Source: ZAX-1 sp046533095 (GTDB lineage: Bacteria > Bacillota > Clostridia > Lachnospirales > Lachnospiraceae). From it: DNA of 64,000 nucleotides. The notes under the pieces were generated by a model, which was not told the DNA's origin, made no database searches, and was given only the letters and a program-made list of their open reading frames with translations. The stretch is taken from positions 1 through 64,000 of the forward strand of contig JAJQRA010000034.1 of the NCBI GenBank assembly GCA_046533095.1, given 5' to 3'. This document shows positions 26,521 through 35,480 of this stretch, one piece after another (the first letter of the stretch is position 1; the number at the start of each line of letters is the position of its first letter). The translations under genes and the position numbers were made by a program.

Positions 26521-26752
26521 TACTATATTATGATTGAAGCAACATAATGGTAAATAAATAATAGAATTTTTTGTTGTGGTAGGAGTCTTACTACGAAAAT
26601 AAATATTTGTAGATAGAAAAAATTTATATAATAAAGGACTTAACATTTTGTCGATCTAATCGTATCATTTTATTTAAATAGTATTATATTTTATAGTAAA
26701 TTTATTAGACAATAAATATAATTTTTAGTGTGCTATAAAAGTGAGGAAAAGT

Positions 26753-27475
26753 ATGAGTTATGATTTAACAAAATTAGAAAATGGTTTAAATGAAATAAAA
26801 ATAAAATTATCAGACAATCAAATTAATAAATTATTAAAATATTATGATTTACTAATAGAGCAAAATAAAGTAATGAATTTGACTACGATTACAGAATTTG
26901 AAGAGGTAGTTGAAAAACATTTTTTAGACAGTTTAAGTATATTTAAAGTAGTAGATTTAAATAATCCATTTTCAATTATAGATATAGGAACAGGTGCTGG
27001 ATTTCCAGGAATTCCTTTAAAGATTGCTTTTCCAAATTTAACAATTTTATTAGCAGACTCTGTAAATAAAAAAATTAAATTTCTTGATCATGTGATAATG
27101 GAGTTGAATTTGGATAATATTGATACTATTCATGCTAGAGCCGAAGAAATGGCAAAAAAGAAAGAATTTAGAGAAAAATTTGATATATGCGTTTCAAGGG
27201 CTGTAGCGAACTTATCATCTTTAAGTGAATATTGTTTGCCATTTGTTAAATATGGAGGTATGTTTATATCATATAAATCTGGAGAAATAGAAGAAGAATT
27301 AAGTCAAGCAAAAAGTGCTGTTTTTCTTTTAGGTGGTAAATTAAAAGTAGTTGAAAAATTTAAATTGGCAGGAACAGAAATAAGCAGATCTCTTGTAATT
27401 ATAAATAAAGATAAAAAAACACCTAGGGAATATCCGAGAAAAGCTGGGATACCTTTAAAAAATCCAATCAGATAA
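26753..27475 (+). CDS. rsmG: 16S rRNA (guanine-527-N7) methyltransferase
   Basis: 240 residues from the ATG at 26753 with GTGAGGAAA upstream. SAM-binding motif IIDIGTGAGFPGIPLK, then FDICVSRAVANLSSLSEYCLPFVK typical of RsmG/GidB. It methylates G527 of 16S rRNA; loss gives mild streptomycin resistance in other bacteria. It closes the mnmE-mnmG-rsmG group and is followed by a terminator. Confidence 0.96.
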   Translation: MSYDLTKLENGLNEIKIKLSDNQINKLLKYYDLLIEQNKVMNLTTITEFEEVVEKHFLDSLSIFKVVDLNNPFSIIDIGTGAGFPGIPLKIAFPNLTILLADSVNKKIKFLDHVIMELNLDNIDTIHARAEEMAKKKEFREKFDICVSRAVANLSSLSEYCLPFVKYGGMFISYKSGEIEEELSQAKSAVFLLGGKLKVVEKFKLAGTEISRSLVIINKDKKTPREYPRKAGIPLKNPIR

Positions 27476-27539
27476 AAAAATATAATACACATAGGTAATT
27501 AGCTTTGCTAGATTAATATTTAGGTGTATTATATTTTTT
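27475..27539 (+). terminator. terminator after rsmG
   Basis: AATATAATACAC (27479-27490 region) pairs with GGTGTATTATATT (27523-27535), followed by TTTTTT. The loop is long (about 32 bases) and can form a second small stem (TAGCTTTGCTA). Confidence 0.75.
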
Positions 27540-27637
27540 AATAGATTTTGTAAACAATTTAAAAGTTAGTAAAAATTTTTGTTATCATTTATGATCATTG
27601 TAATTAATATTGACTTTTAGTTTAGCTGACTTAGTTC

Positions 27638-28594
27638 TTATTTTGAATCTAAAAATAAATTTAGATTTTCTATAAATTTTTCAGGCATTTCAAGTTGTGG
27701 TAAATATTTAGAATTTTCAATTAGTATAGTTTCTATTGATGAATTATAAAATGTGTATGAATCAATAATACTTTTAGAAATGTTATTTTCTTTACTACAA
27801 ATAATATAGATACTATTATCAATTTTTTTCAAGGTATGAATAATACTAATATTGGTGTAGTTGCTTTTTATACTAGAAAGTAAATATTTACCTTTGCTAT
27901 TATTTAAATGTGCAGATTCATAATACATTTCTGTAATTTTTGTAGGTATCATATGATATTTGTAATAGTAATTTTGATCAAATAACCGATTAATATTTTT
28001 ATTGGAATATACAATATTATAGATCAATGTACCAATCATGGGTAAATCAATTAAATATTTTAAAAGATTTGTTTTTTTACTGGGGATAGCAGATAAAGAT
28101 GTTAAATCAGGTGGATTGGTTAGTATTATTTTATTAAAGCACTCTGTAGCCATATTACAAGCCATTATTGTAAATGATCCTGAATTACCGGTGGAAATAA
28201 TATCTGCTTTTTCACCAATTATTTTTTTTATAAAATCAGTTATGAGCTGTACATACATGAAATTGGTGTACGTAAGGTTCGGCTTATCACTCCTTCCGCA
28301 TCCAAGTAAATCAATGGCATAAACAGTATGCGATTTTGCTACCTGTTTTAGTATTTTATTCCATTCACAACTTGAACTGGCAGGATTTAGATCATGAATA
28401 AAAATAACAGGAGTTCCTTTTCCTTGCTTTGTATAAAAAACGTTGCCGTAGCGCCATTCATAATATCGCCCATTGTCTGTTTTTAAAAGATTCTTAATTA
28501 CAGAAGTTATATTTATTATTTTATTAATAATATAAATTATTATTGTTGTAAGAGCAGATAAAATTAAAAAATTTCTAAAATATTTTTTCATCAT
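27638..28594 (-). CDS. alpha/beta hydrolase-like membrane-anchored protein, catalytic His missing
   Basis: 318 residues with an N-terminal membrane helix (about 8-30). The fold is recognisable: PVIFIHDLNPASSS (oxyanion strand), YAIDLLGCGRSDKPN, and the nucleophile elbow TGNSGSF with S138. At the C-terminus the position normally holding the catalytic His (LPHLE.PE.F) reads LPQLEMPEKF, so Q300 replaces it, and the strand before the acid reads YIICSKENN. It may be inactive as an esterase, or use another residue. It is the only leftward gene between rsmG and the par locus. Function unknown. Confidence 0.75.
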   Translation of the reverse strand: MMKKYFRNFLILSALTTIIIYIINKIINITSVIKNLLKTDNGRYYEWRYGNVFYTKQGKGTPVIFIHDLNPASSSCEWNKILKQVAKSHTVYAIDLLGCGRSDKPNLTYTNFMYVQLITDFIKKIIGEKADIISTGNSGSFTIMACNMATECFNKIILTNPPDLTSLSAIPSKKTNLLKYLIDLPMIGTLIYNIVYSNKNINRLFDQNYYYKYHMIPTKITEMYYESAHLNNSKGKYLLSSIKSNYTNISIIHTLKKIDNSIYIICSKENNISKSIIDSYTFYNSSIETILIENSKYLPQLEMPEKFIENLNLFLDSK

Positions 28595-29321
28595 AGTAAT
28601 CCTCGCTTTGCTTGATTATTTTATTATCTTCTTATATTATAGACGAATTAATACATATATACAAATGAAAAATTTATTTTTAATAAATAATAATATTAAT
28701 TATTCAGTATATCTTTTTAAAAGATACGTTTATGTATATAAGATGTCAGCATATTTTTTATAGTTACATAATATATATAAGATTTAAAAAGCTTATTTTG
28801 TTTTTATTTGATTTGATATTAGTGATTTGATAAACATGAATTTTAATTACTATTAGTATAAACATGAAGATGAATCAAACGTGCGAACCAAAGATTGACA
28901 GCTAGCATAATATGACTGATAATGAATATGAATTATCAATTGACTGTATTTGTTTGAGGGAAATACTAGATAAAATTGTATATAGAGCAAAATTTTTTTT
29001 GGAAGATGAGAGTTTTATATAAAATCCCGATCTTAATCTGATTGAGAGATTGCGTTTATTCCAAGTTATAAGTACAATTGTTATAATATTACAAAATAGA
29101 ATATATGTTCTTAATACATTGATACATTTTTAATCAAATTATGTAAAACTTTGAAGCATTTGGTTCGTGATAGTGGTTGCTTTTTGAGTTTACTGGAATG
29201 AGTTGGATTCTAGTGTCGAAATATGTTTATTATAAGCGTTTAATTTATTTTTTATAATAATAGATTTTTCAAAATATGTAATTAGTAAAAATTAATTTAA
29301 AAAATTTTTGGAGGATATCAA
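28595..29321. other. 727-base interval without an intact gene
   Basis: Very AT-rich. A 36-codon frame at 28912-29022 (MTDNEYELSIDCICLREIL) continues after its stop in the same frame for about 35 more codons (NLIERLRLFQVIST), which suggests a decayed gene, but no family is recognised and no ribosome site precedes it. Confidence 0.4.
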
Positions 29322-29645
29322 ATGCTAAAACAATATCTAGAAAAAAATTATGATATGTTATTAAAAGAAAAATTTAATTTAGAAAAAAAATTGAAGCAAC
29401 ATAATAATATGATAAAAGAAAATAAGAATTTTATTTATTTATTAGAACAGGGGATGGATAAAAATTATGAGCTATTTACTCCCTTTGATGTTAACCATAG
29501 GGAACATGAGAAAGTTTTAAATTTGGAAATTGAAAATAATAATTTGTTAGATTTTTGTAAAAAATTACAGTTGGAAATTTTAGAAAATAGTGAAAAAATT
29601 TTAGAAATTGATAAACTTATTAAAGAATTAAAAAACCATGGATAA
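29322..29645 (+). CDS. short coiled-coil protein, possible N-terminal remnant of a sensor kinase
   Basis: 107 residues, nearly all charged coiled coil with the segment YELFTPFDVNHREHEKV in the middle; ribosome site GGAGGATATCAA is good. After its stop the next frame stays open for 32 codons (KIINSIDYDRNEELQLFKSN), as if a frameshift cut a longer protein. The layout (coil, F-(S/T)-P motif, coil) resembles the N-terminal part of DegS-like histidine kinases seen near parAB in related genomes, but no kinase domain follows. Could be a free-standing small protein or a relic. Confidence 0.55.
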   Translation: MLKQYLEKNYDMLLKEKFNLEKKLKQHNNMIKENKNFIYLLEQGMDKNYELFTPFDVNHREHEKVLNLEIENNNLLDFCKKLQLEILENSEKILEIDKLIKELKNHG

Positions 29646-29792
29646 AAATTATTAATTCTATTGATTATGATAGGAATGAAGAATTACAATTGTTTAAATC
29701 AAATGAAATTTTATATGATTGCATGATAAAAAAATTTAGATGAGCTTTTGTATGAAAATAATAATTGATTTATCAAGAAGTGTAACAGAAAT

Positions 29793-29887
29793 AAATTGGC
29801 TATTGTTTCTTTCATTATTAATTTGTAAAAATATAAATTAAATTCCATCTATCTGCTTTTAGCAGATATTTTCAAAATAGAATATAT
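29793..29887 (+). repeat. 95-bp long inverted repeat, left arm
   Basis: Matches the inverse of 33182-33275 with two substitutions and one single-base indel. It contains the palindrome ATCTGCTTTTAGCAGAT. Together the arms enclose parS, parA and parB. Confidence 0.93.
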
Positions 29888-30121
29888 TAGTTCTGTAAAA
29901 AAAATATTGAATGATATGATATATTAGTTAATGCAAAAGAAATTATCGATAATTTTAAAATAGGTAAAATGAATAATCCTAGAGATATTTAGATAATAAG
30001 AAAATCCGGTATTAGAAAAAAACAATAAAGTGATATATATTTAATAATTTTGTTTTTATATTTGCAAATTTATGTGTAAATAAACAAGTAAAAAAAATTC
30101 ATTTTTGATTATTATTAGAAA

Positions 30122-30137
30122 TGTTTCACGTGAAACA
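30122..30137. promoter_or_regulatory. parS: parS centromere site 1
   Basis: TGTTTCACGTGAAACA, a perfect 16-bp palindrome equal to the bacterial parS consensus bound by ParB/Spo0J. It lies 1.37 kb upstream of parA, about 11 kb from oriC. Confidence 0.97.
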
Positions 30138-30300
30138 TGAATTATATTAATAAGCAATAGCATTATATTGATCATGAAAAGACTGTTATACTAAAATAAT
30201 AACTTCTATAGTAAAATTATGAATTATGATCTTAAAGTATCTGAGAACAGGAGAAGTTTAGTTTGGAATGTTTTGTTTCGAATAATAGATTATTTCATTT

Positions 30301-30340
30301 CTATTTTCTAGTAACGCAAGACATTTTGTGTACTAAAAGA
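30301..30340 (+). repeat. dispersed intergenic repeat, copy 3 (diverged)
   Basis: CTATT followed by CTAGTAACGC and TTTTGTGTACTAAAAG, matching 41162-41209 at most positions after a five-base gap. Confidence 0.5.
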
Positions 30341-31427
30341 AGAAAAACAACAATGTCAAGACGTAAAAAGGCAACCCCATATCTTATATACTTAAATGGA
30401 ATTTTAAATATATGACAAATTTGATTTTTTGAAAATCAGTTATGAAAATGTATGACTGAATCATTAGGAAACATAGCTTCAAGTGGTGATTTAAAGAATT
30501 TAATCACCATAAGAGAATTTTTTGATATTAATGTTTGAAGATATTAGTTTTACAAGTAATTTATTGTTTTCTATTCTGTAAAAAATTTGTTTATATCGCC
30601 TTCTTTTATGGCTGAATTTGTTTGGTTTTGGATTTCTTAATTTTAACTTCTTTATATGCATATAATTTCTTTGTTCTTATATGATTTCGGATATCTTCCC
30701 TCATCTTCTATACATTGTTTTGCTTTTTCATTTTAGAAAAAGCAAATACAAATTTTTAACATATTTTCCTTTTTATTTTATAATTAATAAATTATGATAA
30801 TAGAAATACAATGTTAAAATAGAATATATACATGTAAATTTTTCTTTTCAAAATTAGAATATTGGATTTTATTTGCTATATTAAAAATAGGCAACACGGA
30901 TGCTCTTTAATAAATATTTGGAATAGAAAAGCAGATGGGAGAGATTATTAATTATTATTAATTCCAATTATTTTTTTCAATGTAAATAACAGCACAGATA
31001 AAGAATGAACTAATAATTGATTGTATATATAATCTGCTTTGTATTTATTTTGAGATAAATTGAATATTTGTAATTGAAAAGATAAATAAAACTCTACTAA
31101 GTGTCCAGGTGGGCTTTTGCACTATGGCAATTGAAGCGATAGCGCGGAATAACTGCAAGCAGAAAACTAGCCTTGAATATTGCTAACAAAGGTAGAAACA
31201 AAATTTTTTTATTTTGTTATATATAAGGCTATTTGTCAAATTGCTTATAGGTTCGGAAAAACCTCATCAAGTGTTCAATGTTTCGGAGCTTTACTATACA
31301 AAAGAACTTTTATTGCGCAGGTATTGGATAATTATATAGATTTATCATATAAATGGGAAGAAGTTCTAAAAAATATTTTGAAGATTGTTAAATATATGGA
31401 ATATTATATCATTATTGTTAATAAAAA

Positions 31428-31443
31428 TGTTTCACGTGAAACA
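31428..31443. promoter_or_regulatory. parS: parS centromere site 2, at the parA promoter
   Basis: A second perfect TGTTTCACGTGAAACA, extended by AAAAA on one side and TTTTTT on the other. It ends 28 bases before the parA -10 box, covering the -35 region, so ParB bound here could repress its own operon. Confidence 0.97.
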
Positions 31444-31471
31444 TTTTTTTATAGCAAATTATTTGAATTAA

Positions 31472-31480
31472 TGTTATAAT
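31472..31480 (+). promoter_or_regulatory. extended -10 promoter of parAB
   Basis: TGTTATAAT: a TG-n extension in front of TATAAT (31475-31480). No good -35, which fits an extended -10 promoter with parS just upstream. The GAAAGGAAA ribosome site and parA start follow. Confidence 0.6.
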
Positions 31481-31510
31481 GGTAAAAGTGAGTAAGAAAG
31501 GAAATATACT

Positions 31511-32281
31511 ATGGGAAGAATTATTGCAATAGCAAACCAAAAGGGTGGAGTGGGTAAGACTACGACTGCTATTAATTTGTCAGCATGTTTAGCTGAAGCA
31601 GGGAAAACAGTACTTACGATAGATCTGGATCCGCAAGGTAATACTACAAGTGGGCTTGGAATAGAAAAAAGTAATTTAGAAAATACAGTGTATCAGTTAA
31701 TGTTAGGAGAATGTACAGTTCGTAAAAGTATGCATAAATCAGAAATAGAAAATTTGACAATTATACCTTCAAATGTAAATTTAGCAGGTGCAGAAATAGA
31801 ATTATTAGGTTTAAACGAAAAGGAATACATATTAAAAAAGGAAATAGATTATATTCAAGATGATTTTGAATTTTTAATTATTGATTGTCCACCATCATTA
31901 AATATGCTTACAATTAACGCAATGACGACAGCTAATACAGTATTGGTACCAATACAATGTGAATATTATGCATTAGAAGGATTAAGTCAACTTATACATA
32001 CAATAAATTTAGTGCAACAAAGATTAAATCCTAATTTGCATATGGAAGGTGTGGTATTTACTATGTATGATGCTAGAACAAATTTATCGTTACAAGTAGT
32101 AGAAAATGTAAAAAATAATTTAAGCACTAAAATATATAAAACTATTATACCAAGAAATATTAGACTAGCAGAAGCGCCTAGCCATGGTCTCCCTATTAAT
32201 CTATATGATACTAAATCTGCAGGAGCAGAAAGTTATCGTTTATTGGCAAAAGAAGTAATAGAAAGAGAGGACTTAGTATAA
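31511..32281 (+). CDS. parA: chromosome-partitioning ATPase ParA/Soj
   Basis: 256 residues. Deviant Walker A KGGVGKTTT at 11-19 with the signature Lys, switch I region LTIDLDPQGN, Walker B FLIIDCPPSLNMLT. It binds DNA as an ATP dimer and works with ParB on parS; in Bacillus Soj also regulates DnaA. The stop overlaps the parB start by one base (TAATG), so both are translated in step. Confidence 0.97.
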   Translation: MGRIIAIANQKGGVGKTTTAINLSACLAEAGKTVLTIDLDPQGNTTSGLGIEKSNLENTVYQLMLGECTVRKSMHKSEIENLTIIPSNVNLAGAEIELLGLNEKEYILKKEIDYIQDDFEFLIIDCPPSLNMLTINAMTTANTVLVPIQCEYYALEGLSQLIHTINLVQQRLNPNLHMEGVVFTMYDARTNLSLQVVENVKNNLSTKIYKTIIPRNIRLAEAPSHGLPINLYDTKSAGAESYRLLAKEVIEREDLV

Positions 32282-33174
32282 TGGCGGCAGCTAGAAAAAG
32301 TGGTTTAGGAAAAGGATTAGATAGCTTGATAACAGATAAAGTTGGGGCTAATAATAATGCTGCGTCTATAGAAAGTGGGAAACAGGAAGTATTTGTCAGC
32401 ATATCAAAAGTAGAACCTAATCAGGAGCAACCAAGAAAGAATTTTGATGAAGATTCATTAATAGAATTAGCTGAATCAATAAAGCAATTTGGGATTTTAC
32501 AGCCATTATTAGTACAAGATAAAAAAGAATATTATGAAATTATAGCAGGAGAAAGAAGATGGCGAGCTGCTAAAATAGCTGGATTAAAAGAAATACCTAT
32601 TATAATTAAAAATTTGTCGGAACAAGAAATTGTAGAAATTTCTCTTATAGAAAATATACAAAGGGAGAATCTTAATCCAATTGAGGAGGCAATGGCATAT
32701 AAACGACTTTTAAATGAATTTAATCTAAAACAAGACGAAGTAGCAGAGCGTGTATCTAAATCAAGAACTGCTGTTACAAATTCAATGAGATTGTTGAAAC
32801 TAGACGATAAAGTTCAACAAATGGTCGTAGATGATATGATATCTACTGGACATGCTAGGGCGCTTTTGGGCATTGATATAGGAGAAAAGCAATATAAGAT
32901 AGCACAACAAATATTTGATCAAAAACTTAGTGTAAGAGAAACAGAAAAATTAGTAAAAAAATTGCATAAAGAAAAAATAGAAAAAATAGAAAAACCAGAG
33001 GAAAACAATTTTGCTTTTATATATGAAAATTTAGAAGAAAAATTAAAAGCGATTATGGGGACAAAAGTTGCAATACATCAAAAAAACAAAGGAAAGGGTA
33101 AAATTGAGATAGATTATTATACCACAGAGGAATTAGAAAGAATAATTGGATTATTTGATGATATACGCAGATAA
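32281..33174 (+). CDS. parB: chromosome-partitioning protein ParB/Spo0J
   Basis: 297 residues. N-terminal GLGKGLDSLI (ParA-stimulating basic end), CTP-binding ParB/Srx domain with GERRWRAAKIAG and IENIQRENLNPIEEA, HTH with VAERVSKSRTAVTNSMRLLKL, and a C-terminal dimer domain. It clamps at parS, spreads and loads condensin. Both parS sites lie upstream. The gene ends eight bases before the right arm of the long inverted repeat. Confidence 0.97.
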   Translation: MAAARKSGLGKGLDSLITDKVGANNNAASIESGKQEVFVSISKVEPNQEQPRKNFDEDSLIELAESIKQFGILQPLLVQDKKEYYEIIAGERRWRAAKIAGLKEIPIIIKNLSEQEIVEISLIENIQRENLNPIEEAMAYKRLLNEFNLKQDEVAERVSKSRTAVTNSMRLLKLDDKVQQMVVDDMISTGHARALLGIDIGEKQYKIAQQIFDQKLSVRETEKLVKKLHKEKIEKIEKPEENNFAFIYENLEEKLKAIMGTKVAIHQKNKGKGKIEIDYYTTEELERIIGLFDDIRR

Positions 33175-33181
33175 TAAAAAC

Positions 33182-33275
33182 ATATGTTCTATTTTGAAAA
33201 TATCTGCTAAAGCAGATAGATGGAATTCAATTTATATTTTTACAAATTAATAATGAAAGAAACAATAGCCAATTT
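33182..33275 (-). repeat. 94-bp long inverted repeat, right arm
   Basis: Inverse copy of 29793-29887, starting eight bases after the parB stop. Its palindrome ATCTGCTAAAGCAGAT may serve as a parB transcription-end hairpin, though a T run is not directly after it. Confidence 0.93.
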
Positions 33276-33327
33276 GTCAGACACAAATTGAGTATGCACA
33301 AAAAATAGTGCAGGAAAGAGATGTATT

Positions 33328-33849
33328 ATGAACTTTGTAGAATATTTTGGCATTAATTTAAACGATATTGTAATAACAATAATAGTGTTAATAGCAATAT
33401 TATTTATTTTATTAGTTATTATTATTATGAACTTGATAAATACAAAAAAATTGAAAAAGAAATATAATGTATTTATGTTAGGGAAAGATGTAGTTTCTTT
33501 GGAAGATACTTTAATTAGCAGATTAGAGCAGGTAGAGGAATTATTAGCATCTGATAAACAAAATAAAGAAAATATTGAAAAAATTTCCAATTACATGAAA
33601 GCAACATTTCAAAAAGTTGGAATGGTTAAATATGACGCATTTAATGAAATGGGTGGAAAATTGAGCTTTTCATTAGCATTATTAAATAAAGTAAATGATG
33701 GCTTTATTATTAATGCTATGCATAGCAGGGAAGGTTGTTATACCTATATCAAAGAAATTTTAAATGGTAACTCATTTATAATTTTATCCGAAGAAGAAAA
33801 AGAAGCGTTAGATGTGGCAATGGGACTAAAAGAGAAAAAAGAAGAATAA
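33328..33849 (+). CDS. DUF4446 family membrane protein
   Basis: 173 residues. One N-terminal membrane helix (about 13-36), a coiled coil (about 40-90, LEDTLISRLEQVEELLASDKQ), then the conserved block KVGMVKYDAFNEMGGKLSFSLALL and a loop with NAMHSREGCYTYIK. This matches DUF4446, which sits after parB in many Firmicutes; function unknown. The bases after the stop (33876-33912) look like a diverged copy of the gene's last codons and stop. Confidence 0.88.
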   Translation: MNFVEYFGINLNDIVITIIVLIAILFILLVIIIMNLINTKKLKKKYNVFMLGKDVVSLEDTLISRLEQVEELLASDKQNKENIEKISNYMKATFQKVGMVKYDAFNEMGGKLSFSLALLNKVNDGFIINAMHSREGCYTYIKEILNGNSFIILSEEEKEALDVAMGLKEKKEE

Positions 33850-34060
33850 TTGAAAATGAATGCATAGAAGTTGCAAAAGCGGAAAGAAGAGTAATCAAAA
33901 ATGGAAGAATAGGTGAAAAAGAAAAACAGTTAAAAGCAGATATATAGGATTTGTAAAAAGTAAAAAAATATTTAAAAATGTAAATTGCAATGTTTAAGAT
34001 AATATTATATAATACAAATAGCATACCTTTAGAATATTTAAAATGAAAGGAAAAAAACGG

Positions 34061-34942
34061 ATGCACAGTTTTCTTAGAGCAATAGGATTTAGTAAAATCA
34101 AAAAAAATCTAGATATGGACACAATAATAAATGAGATTATTGAAAATCCAGATAATAAAATGATTGCCGAGGATAATCAGAATAATGTATTCGTTGAGTT
34201 AACGAAAGATTATGGTGAATGTATCGGTATAGCAGTTCGTGGAGAATATAGAGAAGAAGATATTTTTCATGCTGATTATTATTATCCATATTTTATTGGG
34301 GCAGGTATCAGCACTGAAGAAAAAATAGATATAGAAAAACATGCAGAAAAAGAATCTTATGCGGGTGTATGTGATGAAATAAAAATAGGTGTTACGCTCA
34401 TATTTTATTTACAAAATATTATTGATTATTTAAATTGGAAAAGAACTTCAAACAATAAAAAACAAAATGTGAACACTACTTTGTCGGCTCTTTCAATTTC
34501 CGGAACAATAGTGCTACCTATACAAAAAGATGAAACACGATTAAAAGATAATGAAAAATTAACTAGTAATAGAAATCACTTAATTGCAGCGGCAAGAGAT
34601 GGTGATGAAGATGCCATTGAAAGCCTTACTTTAGAAGACATAGATACCTATTCTATGTTGTCTAGAAGAATTATAAAAGAAGATGTTCTTTCTATAGTAG
34701 ATACTTATTTTATGCCCTATGGAATTGAAAGCGATCAGTATAGCATATTAGGTGAAATAATTGATTATTCTACAATTGAAAATAGAGCGACAAATGAAAA
34801 AATTTATATTCTGACTATTGATAGTAATGACCTTGTATTTGATGTTTGCATTAATAAGGAAGATTTGCTTGGAGAACCAGTGGTGGGGCGAAGATTTAAA
34901 GGAAATATTTGGATGCAGGGAAATGTAAACTACCTTAATTAA
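34061..34942 (+). CDS. DUF3881 family protein
   Basis: 293 residues from the ATG at 34061 (AAAGGA nine bases upstream; the ATG at 34043 has none). Begins MHSFLRAIGFSKI, the signature of DUF3881, a cytoplasmic family known from Lachnospiraceae and relatives. No catalytic motif recognised. A conserved middle part reads VRGEYREEDIFHADYYYPYF and the C-terminal half has an all-beta look (VFDVCINKEDLLGEP). Its place after parAB-DUF4446 is normal. Confidence 0.85.
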   Translation: MHSFLRAIGFSKIKKNLDMDTIINEIIENPDNKMIAEDNQNNVFVELTKDYGECIGIAVRGEYREEDIFHADYYYPYFIGAGISTEEKIDIEKHAEKESYAGVCDEIKIGVTLIFYLQNIIDYLNWKRTSNNKKQNVNTTLSALSISGTIVLPIQKDETRLKDNEKLTSNRNHLIAAARDGDEDAIESLTLEDIDTYSMLSRRIIKEDVLSIVDTYFMPYGIESDQYSILGEIIDYSTIENRATNEKIYILTIDSNDLVFDVCINKEDLLGEPVVGRRFKGNIWMQGNVNYLN

Positions 34943-35093
34943 GAAAATAATTTGTATTATTATATTAATAGAAGATATTTTTAATCAAACATTTATTTGT
35001 ATAAGCAAAATATATAAACATGTTATACAAATATAATGCATATTTAAATTATGATAAAATAAAAAAATTAACAGAACAAATATTGAAAATAAT

Positions 35094-35122
35094 TTGATAT
35101 ATATATATATTTGTGGTATAGT
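35094..35122 (+). promoter_or_regulatory. possible promoter upstream of tRNA-Arg
   Basis: TTGATA (35094-35099), 17-base spacer, TATAGT (35117-35122). It stands about 140 bases before the tRNA, so either the leader is long or another start is used. The rest of the 34943-35265 gap shows nothing else. Confidence 0.4.
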
Positions 35123-35265
35123 AAAGCAATGTAATCCATTAATTCCTAAGTAAAGGTTTTTTGATTTCTTTCCATTGAGAGAAGATATTCCTTTATAAAT
35201 AAATGTATTCCAACAGATTAGTAAGTAAGAGAGAATAAAAACGTTATGATTCTAATTTATTATAT

Positions 35266-35339
35266 GTCCCAGTACCTCAGTAGGATAGAGGGTTCGCCTC
35301 CTAAGCGAAACGTCGCAGGTTCGATTCCTGTCTGGGACG
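35266..35339 (+). tRNA. tRNA-Arg (anticodon CCT)
   Basis: 74 nt. Acceptor GTCCCAG pairs with CTGGGAC, anticodon loop CTCCTAA carries CCT (reads AGG), T-arm GCAGGTTCGATTCCTGT. CCA is not encoded. A terminator follows 12 bases on. Confidence 0.96.
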
Positions 35340-35351
35340 TTATAAGATTAT

Positions 35352-35392
35352 GCTGAAAACCTTTAATTAAAGAGGGGTTTTCGGCTTTTTAT
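35352..35392 (+). terminator. terminator after tRNA-Arg
   Basis: GCTGAAAACC (35352-35361) pairs with GGTTTTCGGC (with G-U), then TTTTTATT. Confidence 0.85.
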
Positions 35393-35480
35393 TATTCAAT
35401 TTTAATATATAGTTGTTAATAATTTTTTATTATGATAGAATAGTATATTATATTATTTTTAAAAAATAGGAGGATCATTA

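Larger units (their letters stand above)
29646..31510. other. 1.86-kb decayed region upstream of parA containing both parS sites
   Basis: No intact gene found. It holds one arm of a long inverted repeat (29793-29887), two parS sites, a dispersed repeat copy (30301-30340), a hairpin TGGTGATT...AATCACCA near 30490-30516 and small broken frames, for example ILVNAKEIIDNFKIGKMNN near 29922. A less AT-rich patch at 31100-31180 breaks the AT-rich background. A 99-codon frame across 31180-31479 runs through parS and has no ribosome site. Confidence 0.6.

Noticed and set aside
28861..29182. Possible inverted pair CGAACCAAA / TTTGGTTCG as element ends
   Set aside because: Only nine bases match and nothing between supports an element.
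31180..31479. 99-codon frame upstream of parA
   Set aside because: It runs through the parS site (giving NVSRET), has no ribosome site and no recognisable protein character.
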